A stretch of 64,000 nt of DNA from Metabacillus arenae (lineage in GTDB: Bacteria; Bacillota; Bacilli; Bacillales; Bacillaceae). Below the pieces are notes generated by a model. That model searched no databases. It saw only the letters and a list, made by a program, of their open reading frames with translations, and was not told where the DNA came from. The first letter of the stretch is position 1. Each line of letters starts with the position of its first letter. Positions 52,590 to 61,481 of this stretch are shown piece by piece. The stretch covers positions 124,001-188,000 of the forward strand of contig NZ_JACXAI010000002.1 of NCBI RefSeq assembly GCF_014773385.1, read 5' to 3'. The translations under genes were made by a program, and so were the position numbers.

Positions 52590-53115
52590 ATGTATCACCT
52601 GAAGAATATCTCCATTTATAACCACCTGCTGTTTTACAATGTTTCTTACCCCTACACACCGAACTTATATTTACATGATTAATTCCTAATTGTCTTTCAA
52701 CTTCCATAGTAGAAGGAAATGTCTTTATATAATTACCGCCTAAATCTAACTGATCTACTGATTTGGAATGTTTACCATTTATCTGTGGTTTACTTAATCC
52801 ATTTTCCCAAGCGTGATTTATATTTTCACGTTGTGTCACCCATTCTAAATTTTCTACAGTATTGCAATTCTTTACTCCATTAACATGATTAACAAAAGGT
52901 TTATTTTCTGGATTTGGAATAAATGCTTCAGCAACTAACCTATGTATAGAAACAAATTTCACCTTACATTTTTCCCATAATTGAATTCTTAAATATCCAT
53001 CGTGATTGTTTTTAGGAGAAAGAATCTTATCTTTTTTAATACTTTTAATATTACCTAAATTACTTACCATGCATTTACCTTCATATCCACTTACATCTTT
53101 CCAAATCTCACCCAT
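52582..53115 (-). CDS. Free-standing HNH homing endonuclease (NUMOD4)
   Basis: 177 residues. NUMOD4 at the start (EIWKDVSGYEGKCMVSNLG), HNH core (SIHRLVAEAFIPNPENKPFV, NHVNGVKNCNTVENLEW), then a DNA-binding repeat (VDQLDLGGNYIKTFPSTMEV) ending GGYKWRY. Its stop overlaps the polymerase start by eight bases. Both neighbours are intact, so it is not inside an intron or intein now. Typical target is the adjacent polymerase or nuclease gene in a rival phage. Confidence 0.88.
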   Translation of the reverse strand: MGEIWKDVSGYEGKCMVSNLGNIKSIKKDKILSPKNNHDGYLRIQLWEKCKVKFVSIHRLVAEAFIPNPENKPFVNHVNGVKNCNTVENLEWVTQRENINHAWENGLSKPQINGKHSKSVDQLDLGGNYIKTFPSTMEVERQLGINHVNISSVCRGKKHCKTAGGYKWRYSSGDTYE

Positions 53116-53143
53116 TAAACCACCTCTAAATTTTATATTAAAT

Positions 53144-53953
53144 TTACTTATTAAGCATTCCTAAACATGTTTCCCTATAGCTACAAAGGTTCCTACAAAA
53201 GAAATCTTTATTAGGATCGTTATCCATATGCCAATTTCCGATATTACTCGTGTCAATTTGATTAATTTCCTTAACTGTATTAGTAACATATTCTTTTGCT
53301 TCATTTGCAGCTTCTTCAGAATAATCAACGTCAACGATCCCATCTTCATATTCATCAAAGAGGTCAATTTTAGTCCTTTCAACTAATTTTCCATTTCTTA
53401 ACACATATTTGAGCATGTTAAATTGAAGAATAATATTGTAATCTGGATATTTCTCACTCAAATGTATACCGTACAATAATAGTTGTCTTGATTTCTTCGG
53501 TAAGTCCTTTTTAGCAAACTTTGTACTTGTTTTTAAATCAACTACATAAATATCCATTCCGATTCTGTACCATAAATCTATGTATCCCCTAAGTATAATT
53601 CCGTTAATATCAATCTCGAAATAATCCTCAATTCTAATAGTGTTATTGTTTGTGGGTTTATAATTTTCTAAGAAATGGACAATACAATCCACATATTTAT
53701 TTTTAACATTTTCACTCATCCAAGGTAAATCTAACATCTCAGCATCATCAACTGCTTCTATGAATTTTTTAGTAGCAGATTCATTAGTCTCATGACCTTG
53801 CTCCATTCCTTGTGTTAACTCATGCGTTACAGTGCCAAGAAATGAATAAATGTTATCTCCTGATCTGTTTTTTTGTACATAGTTGTGATAATATAATCTT
53901 CTACAATTGTGAAATGTTTCTAGACGAGAAAACGAATACTTTTCTTCTTCCAT
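53144..53953 (-). CDS. PD-(D/E)XK nuclease with Fe-S cluster, Cas4/RecB-like
   Basis: 269 residues. YSFSRLETFHNCRRLYYHNY gives the N-terminal Cys; LRGYIDLWYRIGMDIYVVDL and KTSTKF give the D...(D)xK nuclease core; C-terminal CRNLCSYRETC supplies three more Cys, the four-Cys 4Fe-4S arrangement of Cas4/AddB. QLLLYGIHL is motif QxxxY. Likely 5' exonuclease in phage recombination or replication. ATG 53953 lies five bases after the primase stop. Confidence 0.85.
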   Translation of the reverse strand: MEEEKYSFSRLETFHNCRRLYYHNYVQKNRSGDNIYSFLGTVTHELTQGMEQGHETNESATKKFIEAVDDAEMLDLPWMSENVKNKYVDCIVHFLENYKPTNNNTIRIEDYFEIDINGIILRGYIDLWYRIGMDIYVVDLKTSTKFAKKDLPKKSRQLLLYGIHLSEKYPDYNIILQFNMLKYVLRNGKLVERTKIDLFDEYEDGIVDVDYSEEAANEAKEYVTNTVKEINQIDTSNIGNWHMDNDPNKDFFCRNLCSYRETCLGMLNK

Positions 53954-53957
53954 TAAA

Positions 53958-54968
53958 TCAACCCCATACGACATAATTTTCAATTAATTCTTTGAATTTA
54001 TCTAACCCGACATCGGTTGGTGAATTTTTACTACCTTTTGAAAGTATTTTATTTTCTTTGTCAGACACATAACCGACCTCCATATTGAAGAATTTAAGAA
54101 GAACCTTTGCCTTATTAACTTGATTGATTATCAATTCTTCTTCCAATCCTTCATCAAAACATAAAATTATTCTTTTTGGATTTAACCAAGATAATTGTTT
54201 AATTTGTTCATTATGTATTGCTTTTCCACCTAAAGCTACTCCTTTATGAATTCCCCATGAATCAAGCTGCATTACAAATTTAGACGATTCTCCAACGTAT
54301 ATGTCTTCAGTGCTTTGTAAATATTCGTAGTTATTATAGTAACCAAACAAAGCTTGACTCTTTGGAAAGGCTATTAGTGGGAACCATTTAGGAACTTCAT
54401 CTTTTTCATGATTTCCCATGTACCTACCTTCAATCCCAATAAGAGATCCTTCATAAGAATACCAGGGAACTACGATTCTTGATGTTGAATGGCAGATACC
54501 CAGTTTAAATTTCTTTTGTGTTAATAAATTAATTCCATCTTTCAAGAACAAAGTGTTATATTTGTTTATGTATTCATTTAACACATCTTCTTCATAAGGC
54601 TTAAGTTCAATCCTACTATTATTTCTTTTTCTTATATTGTCATAAAATCCACCGAATATTTTTTTGTTTTTATTAAAATCTATGTAAGATATTCCAAGTT
54701 CTTTTTTTACTGTCCTAATTATTTCTTTTAATTCAACTTTCTTACATTTCATGATTAAACTGAAAAGATCACCGTATATATCTCTAGCAAAATCGTTACT
54801 TGTTAAGTTTTCATTTAATTTAATTCTAATTGAAGTGGCATTTCCTTCTTCATCAATAGAACATCTTATTTCTCTTGTTCCAACTTTAACGTTATGAAAA
54901 TCATATTCTTCCAATATGGATTCTATATGATGTGGATTATTCATTAATCTTTTCTTCAACTCAATCAT
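53958..54968 (-). CDS. DnaG-like primase with TOPRIM domain
   Basis: 336 residues. The C-terminal half has a TOPRIM: DIYVGESSKFVMQLDSWG (Glu), VALGGKAIHNEQI and RIILCFDEGLEEE (Asp/Glu). The region RIVVPWYSYEGSLIGIEGRY matches the strand preceding TOPRIM in DnaG. No CHC2 zinc finger at the N-terminus, which is also shorter than in DnaG. Next to the DnaB-like helicase, as expected for a primase. Confidence 0.78.
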   Translation of the reverse strand: MIELKKRLMNNPHHIESILEEYDFHNVKVGTREIRCSIDEEGNATSIRIKLNENLTSNDFARDIYGDLFSLIMKCKKVELKEIIRTVKKELGISYIDFNKNKKIFGGFYDNIRKRNNSRIELKPYEEDVLNEYINKYNTLFLKDGINLLTQKKFKLGICHSTSRIVVPWYSYEGSLIGIEGRYMGNHEKDEVPKWFPLIAFPKSQALFGYYNNYEYLQSTEDIYVGESSKFVMQLDSWGIHKGVALGGKAIHNEQIKQLSWLNPKRIILCFDEGLEEELIINQVNKAKVLLKFFNMEVGYVSDKENKILSKGSKNSPTDVGLDKFKELIENYVVWG

Positions 54969-54981
54969 GCATATTTCATCC

Positions 54982-56541
54982 CTATCTTAAAAAGTCAATT
55001 CTTGAGGGAGAACAGAATCCTAATTCATGCCAAACATTTATATGTCCATCGTATTTGTAAAGAATTGCTTTCGAATCTTCATCATTACGTGTTTTATCTA
55101 CAAATACTATTCTAAATTGTCCACCTAATGTATGGTCGATTTCAAAGAAATCCTTTTTCCATTTACCATTATCTTTCTTTAATCTATAAGGTCGCATGTA
55201 ATACTTGTTTTCTGGATTTAATTCAATTTCATTGACTACTTTTCTCATTAAGAATATCTCGGAACATACTTCTTTTGTTTGTTTACTACTTGATAAACAC
55301 TGAGAAGTTACCCATGAAGTTTTTTCCAGATATGTCGCTAATTGCGCTGTAATGATTTGTGGTACATTATATTTAGATGCAAATTGAAACAATGCTTTTG
55401 AATCTTCAACCATAGAACCTCTGGCCAATCCCATATCAGAAGAATCTTCGGCTTTAAAAGTATCATAAAGAAATGCGGAATATCCATGATTCAGGTGAAG
55501 TCTTTTTTGTTCTCTTACAATATCCCTTACATTGTAATCAAACGTTTTAATGAATTTAATATTGTTTTTATAGTTTTTATTAACATATTGTTTTGCTAAT
55601 TTAATCATTTTTTTATCTTCGTTTGAGAATTTACCAGCTTTAATTTTCTTTCTTGTTAAGTTGAAATATTTAAAATGATGTACCAATGTATACACCAATA
55701 TTAGAATTTGCCATGCTAATTTACGTTGTTCATTTGCTGTAATACAAACTTGTTCCCCTCTATAAACCATTGGCATGACGAAGTTTGAAAAAGCCATACT
55801 CGTTTTTCCTGTACCTGAAAAACCACCTACGAGCGTTAACTCACCTTTATTTACTCCCATTGAAATGTTTGAAAGAATTGGAGATGCCCATATTTCTTTA
55901 TTATCCTTTTGAGAATAACCACCGATATCAAAAGGAATTCCTGTTAAAATTCCACCTTCTAATTTTTCTTCAAAATCATCCTCAATGTCTAGATCACTAA
56001 TTTCCATATCATTAGAACGAACTCTGATCCCAATATTAGAAATTCTAGATTCATAAAATTGTAATGTTTCAGCAGCACTCATTTTTCTCAATAACTTAAT
56101 TGGTATGATTACTTTATTGTTTATGTATATTTCATTTAATAAATTAAAACCATCTTCATGTAACTTCAAAAGGATATTCTCCCTATTCAATACGTCTATA
56201 TATTGTTCAATGTTATTGGAATTTAACATCTCCATAGTATTGAATATAACATCATATCCTCCTCTTTCATTAAACCCAGACATTAAAATTTCATTTTCAC
56301 CTAAGTACGATAGTACAGATACTTCATCAAAAACATTGTACAATTTACTCATTTGTTGTCCTAATGTAAAGTAAAACCTTGCGTCTTCTGTTAAAAAGTT
56401 TTCTGAAGTTATTTCCTTATATTCTTTATATAAATTAGGATCTTTCCAGAACCCAAAAACTGTATTTCCTTCGACTCCAATTCTCCCTTCAAGAAGCTCT
56501 TTTGGGTATTTCTCAGTAACTCCACTTATAAAAACACTCAT
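54982..56541 (-). CDS. DnaB-like replicative helicase
   Basis: 519 residues. RecA-type ATPase in the second half: Walker A GGFSGTGKTS (~240), Walker B in SAFLYDTFK, and a sensor region PQIITAQLAT. The N-terminal ~200 residues are helical and would be the DnaB N-domain equivalent. Unwinds DNA at the phage fork; adjacent primase gene supports this. GGAGGAATATT before ATG. Confidence 0.82.
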   Translation of the reverse strand: MSVFISGVTEKYPKELLEGRIGVEGNTVFGFWKDPNLYKEYKEITSENFLTEDARFYFTLGQQMSKLYNVFDEVSVLSYLGENEILMSGFNERGGYDVIFNTMEMLNSNNIEQYIDVLNRENILLKLHEDGFNLLNEIYINNKVIIPIKLLRKMSAAETLQFYESRISNIGIRVRSNDMEISDLDIEDDFEEKLEGGILTGIPFDIGGYSQKDNKEIWASPILSNISMGVNKGELTLVGGFSGTGKTSMAFSNFVMPMVYRGEQVCITANEQRKLAWQILILVYTLVHHFKYFNLTRKKIKAGKFSNEDKKMIKLAKQYVNKNYKNNIKFIKTFDYNVRDIVREQKRLHLNHGYSAFLYDTFKAEDSSDMGLARGSMVEDSKALFQFASKYNVPQIITAQLATYLEKTSWVTSQCLSSSKQTKEVCSEIFLMRKVVNEIELNPENKYYMRPYRLKKDNGKWKKDFFEIDHTLGGQFRIVFVDKTRNDEDSKAILYKYDGHINVWHELGFCSPSRIDFLR

Positions 56542-56555
56542 AATATTCCTCCATA

Positions 56556-57032
56556 CTAGTATTCGTCAATTAAGTCAGAAAATGATTTCTTCTTAGTTGG
56601 CGTATACTTTACTTCTTCAACGATATCCAACTCTACCATAAACTCTTCATCCGTCTCTTCTATTTTATCTCTAAAATCACCAATTGAATTTTTAATAATC
56701 GCTGTGAAATATCTTATTTTCGCATATTCTTTTTCAAAATGTTTATCCATTGCATTCACAATATTTTCAACATCAGATTCCAAATAATTTATCATTTTTT
56801 TATAGGTGTGTATTTTAGCAATACCTTGCAGTTCTTTCATCAAGCTAGTGTTAGTTGTCTCTCCTAACACTTCAAAAGCAAAATCTATAACTTTCATTCT
56901 ACTTTCATTTTCTTTATTCCAATCGGAGTATTCTTCAGCATTACAGTAATATTGATTTTTATTTTTTACTACAACCTTATAAGCTTCATTTCGTTCAATT
57001 TTATTTTTACAAATTCTACATTTAACTAACAT
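56556..57032 (-). CDS. Zinc-ribbon protein of the replication module
   Basis: 158 residues. An N-terminal zinc knuckle (CRICKNKIER, then YYCNAEEYSDW), a helical middle and an acidic C-terminus ending KKKSFSDLIDEY. Its place between helicase and recombinase-type ATPase suggests a loader or accessory factor. I do not recognise the family. Confidence 0.55.
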   Translation of the reverse strand: MLVKCRICKNKIERNEAYKVVVKNKNQYYCNAEEYSDWNKENESRMKVIDFAFEVLGETTNTSLMKELQGIAKIHTYKKMINYLESDVENIVNAMDKHFEKEYAKIRYFTAIIKNSIGDFRDKIEETDEEFMVELDIVEEVKYTPTKKKSFSDLIDEY

Positions 57033-57095
57033 AAATTCTCCTCCCTAAAGAATATAGGGAGAAGAATCTCCCTATTAAATTATTAATATTACTTA

Positions 57096-58226
57096 TTAAA
57101 GAATTGCTAAAATGTCTTCAAACATTTGAGTAGGTTTAGTTTCATCTAACTTTGTAGCGTCATATCTTCCTAAAATCTCTTTAACTTGTTGTTTTTGCTC
57201 TGTAGTTGCTGTTTTATATTTACCAGCTACTTGCTTCTTTAGTTCTTTGTTATGTTCAACATCAATCGCTGGTTCAATTGTAGTTTCATCTACGATTACT
57301 TCTTCCCCATCAATCAAATCTTCTTCAATTTCTTTTTTGGGTTCTACTACCTTAACATCTTTATTATTCAACGCTCCCGTTTTAGAAAGAGCCATTCCTT
57401 TTTCTACAATATCAATGAATTCTTTTGCCATATTTGGTTTATCAAAGACGATATATTCAGGTACTGCTCCCATTGCAAATCTACCTCCCGCATCAATTAA
57501 TGTGGTAGAGCGTAAATATAGTTTTCTAACTTCACCGGTTGCTTTGCGTCTTTTCTTTTCGTTGTCACCTTCGCCAATAGTTTCTTCTTCGACTTCACGG
57601 TCAATATATCCAGTTAGAGTAACATCGAATACATCTCCGAAGGCAGCTTCATAGTTTGATTGTAAGTTGGAAGTTAATTGCATATAACCTTCTTCCTCGA
57701 TATTCCCTTTTTCTTTAATTGTTCTAAATTTTGTATGACCAATCATCCATACTCCAAATGAAGCTTTTTGTAATTCCAAGAAGTACTTTTTAATTAGTTC
57801 AACAACCTGCGATTGACCGGCTCCGTATCCTCCATATGCCGAATTAATAGATTTACAAGGCTTTTTAGTATCAATTACCGATAAACGAATGACCTCTTTT
57901 TCAAACATTGGAATTATTTCCTCGGCTACATCGAAAACAACCATTTCGATATTATGTTCTTTTCCTTTTTCTTTAATTAACCAATTTTTCAATTCAATTA
58001 ACTCTTGATAAGTTTCAATATGTATAACATTTAAGTTATCGAGTAATTTGAAACCAATTTCAGCACCTAATGCCACAAGTAATCCTTTTTCTGGATCACC
58101 GTATTTTTCAATAATTACATCACGAGCAAGAGTAGATTTACCAAATTTCTTTTGTGAACGCAAGTAAATGCTTAAATCCTTGATATCTGTAGAGATTTTA
58201 TTAATCGAGGGTTTTTTTAACGCCAT
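57096..58226 (-). CDS. Sak4-like RecA-fold ATPase
   Basis: 376 residues. P-loop in SQKKFGKSTLA near residue 26, Walker B in IEMVVFDVAEEI, then FGVWMIGHTKFR as in phage Sak4/AAA_24 proteins. C-terminal ~100 residues are acidic and may be a partner-binding extension. Anneals or pairs single strands with an SSB-like partner, here probably the next gene upstream. ATG 58226 follows AAGGTGG. Confidence 0.78.
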   Translation of the reverse strand: MALKKPSINKISTDIKDLSIYLRSQKKFGKSTLARDVIIEKYGDPEKGLLVALGAEIGFKLLDNLNVIHIETYQELIELKNWLIKEKGKEHNIEMVVFDVAEEIIPMFEKEVIRLSVIDTKKPCKSINSAYGGYGAGQSQVVELIKKYFLELQKASFGVWMIGHTKFRTIKEKGNIEEEGYMQLTSNLQSNYEAAFGDVFDVTLTGYIDREVEEETIGEGDNEKKRRKATGEVRKLYLRSTTLIDAGGRFAMGAVPEYIVFDKPNMAKEFIDIVEKGMALSKTGALNNKDVKVVEPKKEIEEDLIDGEEVIVDETTIEPAIDVEHNKELKKQVAGKYKTATTEQKQQVKEILGRYDATKLDETKPTQMFEDILAIL

Positions 58227-58285
58227 ATTATTAAGTACCACCTTTTTTATAATTAATTTATTTTTAACGTCTTTATATGTATTAC

Positions 58286-59509
58286 TTACATAATGTCTAA
58301 ATCATCTAAATCGTCTAGGACATCTCCAATTTCTTCATCATTCGCATTCGAAGTTTCTTCTGGAGTATTTACAATTGATTTAATCTCAAAGTCACTATCG
58401 ATATAAACTGTATCTTTACGTCCTTTTGTAAATCCTCTAGATACATTGACAATGATCATTTCTTGGACTTTTTCACCATAAACATCTCCGCCAAGTTCTT
58501 TTCTAATATCATCCATTGTGATTACTTCTAATTCAAGCATTTCTTTTTGGAAATCAGTTAGCATGTCTTCAGTAATTTCAGCTTTTTGTGCTCCATCTAG
58601 AATCTTTACTTTTACACCGAACTCTTTCCAAGAATCATCCTCAACAGTGAATTGATTTTCCATAATTTTCACAAATTTTTCTACTTTTTCACCTTCTTTT
58701 GAACCGTCAATTACCAACTGTACAGGGCAAGCAATATTTTCTTTACGTTGATTATCATAGTTTCTGATAAAACCATTTACGTAGTGTTTTTTAGTAGTTT
58801 CAAAGCTAGCAGTATCTAAACTATCTTTGTTGTAGTAAATTTCAATTAGTCCGGTTGATGTTTGTGGTTCATTGTCATCTACAAGATAAATTCTTGATGG
58901 AACTAACTTTTTGTAAATTTTACCGTTGTATTCGCTCCATACAATATCTCCACTGACTTTAAATAATTTATTATCAACTTTACCAGAAGAAATTAATTTT
59001 TGTAAAAACTCAGTGTAATCATATTCAGCTAGGAATACTTTACGTTTCTTTTTACTTTCTTCTAAAGCAGCTTTAATATCTGCTACACCTAATTTAGATA
59101 ACTCTTCTTCTGTAAGAATACCTTTTTCTTGTTTCTCTAATGCATTTTCTAATTCATATCGTCTGCCGTACTTTTCTAAATCAACTACTAACTTTTTAAA
59201 TTCAGCAATATTTTCAATTACTTCCGGTTTATTTCGATCTTTCCAAGGAATTTGAATCTTTTCACCTTTTTTACGCTCATGAGTTGTTGGATCAACTTCT
59301 CCTTTAGTGAAAGAATAAACAAATCCTGTTCCATCTTCTTTATACATTCCTTCACTAGTTAACATGTGTCGATTTTCAGCAGATTGTACGTTGAATAACA
59401 ATCTTGATTTAGCCCATCCACTAGGATAAGATGTTACTTCATATGGTTTAAATTTCTCACTCTCTTTTGAGATAGATAATTTACCAATGATTTCGAAAGT
59501 ATTTGCCAT
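58286..59509 (-). CDS. Phage ssDNA-binding-like protein with acidic tail
   Basis: 407 residues. N-terminal beta-rich part (NTFEIIGKLSISKESEKFKP) and a very acidic end (DEEIGDVLDDLDDLDIM), the arrangement of phage SSBs whose tail recruits replication proteins. Longer than cellular SSB. ATG 59509 follows GAGGAAATACAT; the frame is open 22 codons upstream through an AT-rich leader. Pairing with the Sak4-like gene supports the call; the OB fold is inferred, not proven. Confidence 0.6.
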   Translation of the reverse strand: MANTFEIIGKLSISKESEKFKPYEVTSYPSGWAKSRLLFNVQSAENRHMLTSEGMYKEDGTGFVYSFTKGEVDPTTHERKKGEKIQIPWKDRNKPEVIENIAEFKKLVVDLEKYGRRYELENALEKQEKGILTEEELSKLGVADIKAALEESKKKRKVFLAEYDYTEFLQKLISSGKVDNKLFKVSGDIVWSEYNGKIYKKLVPSRIYLVDDNEPQTSTGLIEIYYNKDSLDTASFETTKKHYVNGFIRNYDNQRKENIACPVQLVIDGSKEGEKVEKFVKIMENQFTVEDDSWKEFGVKVKILDGAQKAEITEDMLTDFQKEMLELEVITMDDIRKELGGDVYGEKVQEMIIVNVSRGFTKGRKDTVYIDSDFEIKSIVNTPEETSNANDEEIGDVLDDLDDLDIM

Positions 59510-59638
59510 ATATGTATTTCCTCCTAATATTCCATTATATTTTATAATTAATTTACTTTTATATGTTATTTTCAATAAAAGATTTGCTTTAACCTACGGT
59601 GAACTCTTGTTCATATAATCTATAACTCTCACCACCTT

Positions 59639-60016
59639 TTAAACAAATTTTCTATTATTCTTTTTTCTACTAAACTTCTTCTCGTAACCTTCTATTCTAA
59701 GTTGCTTACTAATCTGCTCATATCTTCTTTTTGGCACAAAGAACTCGAACTCGTTATCACCTTGGAAGTTTTTCACTCTTATAACTTTACCATTCCAAAC
59801 TTTTATATGTAAGTCACCATAACAGTATGTAGTCCAAAACATTGATTCATGAATCAGTTTTTCTTTCATCCATTTATGTCGCTCAACCTTTTCTTTGACA
59901 ATCTGGATATTTCTTGTTAATTTCCTGGCTACCTGATCCATATCAGTATCTTCATTGCCCTTTACTGTAGTGGTATACTGTTTATATGCCTTCTTACTGA
60001 GCTTTAGTATTTTCAT
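59639..60016 (-). CDS. Basic phage protein heading the replication operon
   Basis: 125 residues, Lys/Arg-rich, ends KKFSRKKNNRKFV. Centre FWTTYCYGDLHIKVWNGKVI is beta-rich. AAAGGAGTTGAA before ATG. Likely nucleic-acid binding by charge only. Confidence 0.5.
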   Translation of the reverse strand: MKILKLSKKAYKQYTTTVKGNEDTDMDQVARKLTRNIQIVKEKVERHKWMKEKLIHESMFWTTYCYGDLHIKVWNGKVIRVKNFQGDNEFEFFVPKRRYEQISKQLRIEGYEKKFSRKKNNRKFV

Positions 60017-60048
60017 TATTTCAACTCCTTTCTTTATGGGGTACTTTT

Positions 60049-60105
60049 AGTATATATGATTAATTTATTTATGTAAAGTGTTTTTAATAAATTTATTTAT
60101 AAAAA
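60049..60105 (-). promoter_or_regulatory. Phage promoter with tandem conserved element (copy 4), replication operon
   Basis: Minus strand TTTACA (60072-60077), 17-base spacer with AAATAAATTAATCATA, TATACT (60049-60054). A second element (AAATAAATTTATT) 28 bp upstream, 60089-60104. Drives 60016 through the replication genes. Confidence 0.75.
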
Positions 60106-60145
60106 ATTAATCTCAATAAAAGGTTGTTTTTATTCAGAAATAAAT

Positions 60146-60187
60146 CTATATGTAGTGGTACTATTGATCAAATCATACTATATATAG
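60146..60187. other. Inverted repeat between 60199 gene and the promoter
   Basis: CTATATGTAGT/ACTATATATAG (one mismatch), related to the hairpin at 47342-47383. Terminator or protein site. Confidence 0.4.
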
Positions 60188-60198
60188 TATGTAAATCA

Positions 60199-60390
60199 TT
60201 AATTTACTTTATTATCATACATTAAACACTTAACCATTCTATCCTGTCTGTCCTCGCTGTTTCCTTCCAATACACCTGCTGCGTACCCAGTTTCAAATGC
60301 CATCTTAGCAATCTTAATATTCAATTCACTCATCCCATAAGCTTTCATTGAATCCACATATGTTTGTATCACTTGCTCTTTATAGCTCAT
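60199..60390 (-). CDS. Phage hypothetical protein
   Basis: 63 residues, helical (KEQVIQTYVDSMKAYGMSEL). GAGAGTGTGAA before ATG; start overlaps the end of the gene upstream by four bases. Confidence 0.5.
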   Translation of the reverse strand: MSYKEQVIQTYVDSMKAYGMSELNIKIAKMAFETGYAAGVLEGNSEDRQDRMVKCLMYDNKVN

Positions 60391-61034
60391 TTCACACTCT
60401 CCTCTGAGAATATAATATCATTGACTCCAGGTAATCCAATTAACAATTCTTTAATAACACGCTGATTGTTTAAGTTGGCTTGTGACATAATTTCTTTGTC
60501 ATTAAGTATTTCATTCTCAATATTCTTATGTACACTTTTGTAAAAGGATTTGGTTTCATCTTCTGACATACTAAGTCTCAACCATCCGCTTGTTTTTTCA
60601 ATCTCAACTTCATTGAATGGAATCTCCAAGCTAACCAATTCTGGATTTCCCAATGAGATATAAACAGTTCCATTCTCATTGTCAACATTTGCAATATGTA
60701 TATTCTTTGTACTAATGCCCATTTTGTAAGAACCATGAACATTCATTTCAGTCTCCCTCTTTCCGAGAAAGCCATCATCTACTTTTGTATCTGTTTTATT
60801 GATTTCCTGCTCAACTGAAACAATTTCACTTTTAGATTGTAATTTACCTAGAATCATTTCTTCCGAAATTATAAACTCACTATTTGAAATCTGTTTATCG
60901 AGTTCGATAATTTTGACTGAATTTACATTTTGTTCATTTTTAAAATATGCTTTTTGTATAGTAACTGCTGCTATGGTTAAAGCTAGGGTAATTATTGCGA
61001 CCTTTAATAAAAGTTTTTTGAACTGCCATTTCAT
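60387..61034 (-). CDS. Phage membrane-anchored protein
   Basis: 215 residues: one N-terminal membrane helix (LLKVAIITLALTIAAVTI), then a soluble domain predicted outside the cell. No Cys or known catalytic motif. ATG 61034 follows GAAGGTGA. Possibly envelope-located; role unknown. Confidence 0.55.
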   Translation of the reverse strand: MKWQFKKLLLKVAIITLALTIAAVTIQKAYFKNEQNVNSVKIIELDKQISNSEFIISEEMILGKLQSKSEIVSVEQEINKTDTKVDDGFLGKRETEMNVHGSYKMGISTKNIHIANVDNENGTVYISLGNPELVSLEIPFNEVEIEKTSGWLRLSMSEDETKSFYKSVHKNIENEILNDKEIMSQANLNNQRVIKELLIGLPGVNDIIFSEESVK

Positions 61035-61054
61035 TAAAGTCACCTTCTTTTTAA

Positions 61055-61246
61055 TTAGATTTTATTGTATAAATCATTCGCTGTCTTTAATAACTCTATA
61101 AGATCCTCTAAATGCGTTCCATCAAAATTAAACATCTCCTCTGGTTCGTGGCAATTATTTCTAACCTGGAGTTGAAAATCTCTTTTACCATTTTTAAATC
61201 CATAATCAAGGATGATAAATTGTTCATTTCCTATCATATTAATCAC
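61055..61246 (-). CDS. Phage hypothetical protein
   Basis: 63 residues. GTG 61246 lies seven bases after AGGAGG; the longer frame upstream overlaps the next gene and lacks a signal. MIGNEQFIILDYGFKNGKRD onward. Unknown. Confidence 0.5.
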   Translation of the reverse strand: MINMIGNEQFIILDYGFKNGKRDFQLQVRNNCHEPEEMFNFDGTHLEDLIELLKTANDLYNKI

Positions 61247-61281
61247 GTCTTGACCTCCTATCTTTCTATAAAAAGTAAGTT

Positions 61282-61440
61282 TTAAATCAATCCCAAAATT
61301 TTCAATGAATAATATAGACATCCTAATCCTAAAAAGAACGGAATCACCTTATACAACATAGAGCTAGTAAAATTTTTTGTTTTATTAATTAGAGCAAATA
61401 ATATATTAAATACTGCTGTAGCAAAAACAATCCAAATCAT
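61282..61440 (-). CDS. Small phage membrane protein
   Basis: 52 residues with two hydrophobic helices (MIWIVFATAVFNILFALI and VIPFFLGLGCLYYSL). GGAGGAAATTAA ribosome site. Could be a holin-like or host-membrane factor; no evidence beyond topology. Confidence 0.55.
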   Translation of the reverse strand: MIWIVFATAVFNILFALINKTKNFTSSMLYKVIPFFLGLGCLYYSLKILGLI

Positions 61441-61481
61441 TTAATTTCCTCCTTTAATTAAAAACTTGAATTTATCTTAAT

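Noticed and set aside
52582-53115. HNH gene as part of a group I intron or intein
   Set aside because: The nuclease and polymerase genes on both sides are complete with their own starts and stops, and no intron-like core is visible.
53144-53953. Cas4-like nuclease as part of a CRISPR system
   Set aside because: It sits in a phage replication operon with no repeats or other cas genes; Cas4/RecB-like nucleases are common in phages.
57247-57654. Open frame of 135 codons on the + strand
   Set aside because: Antisense shadow of the Sak4-like ATPase.
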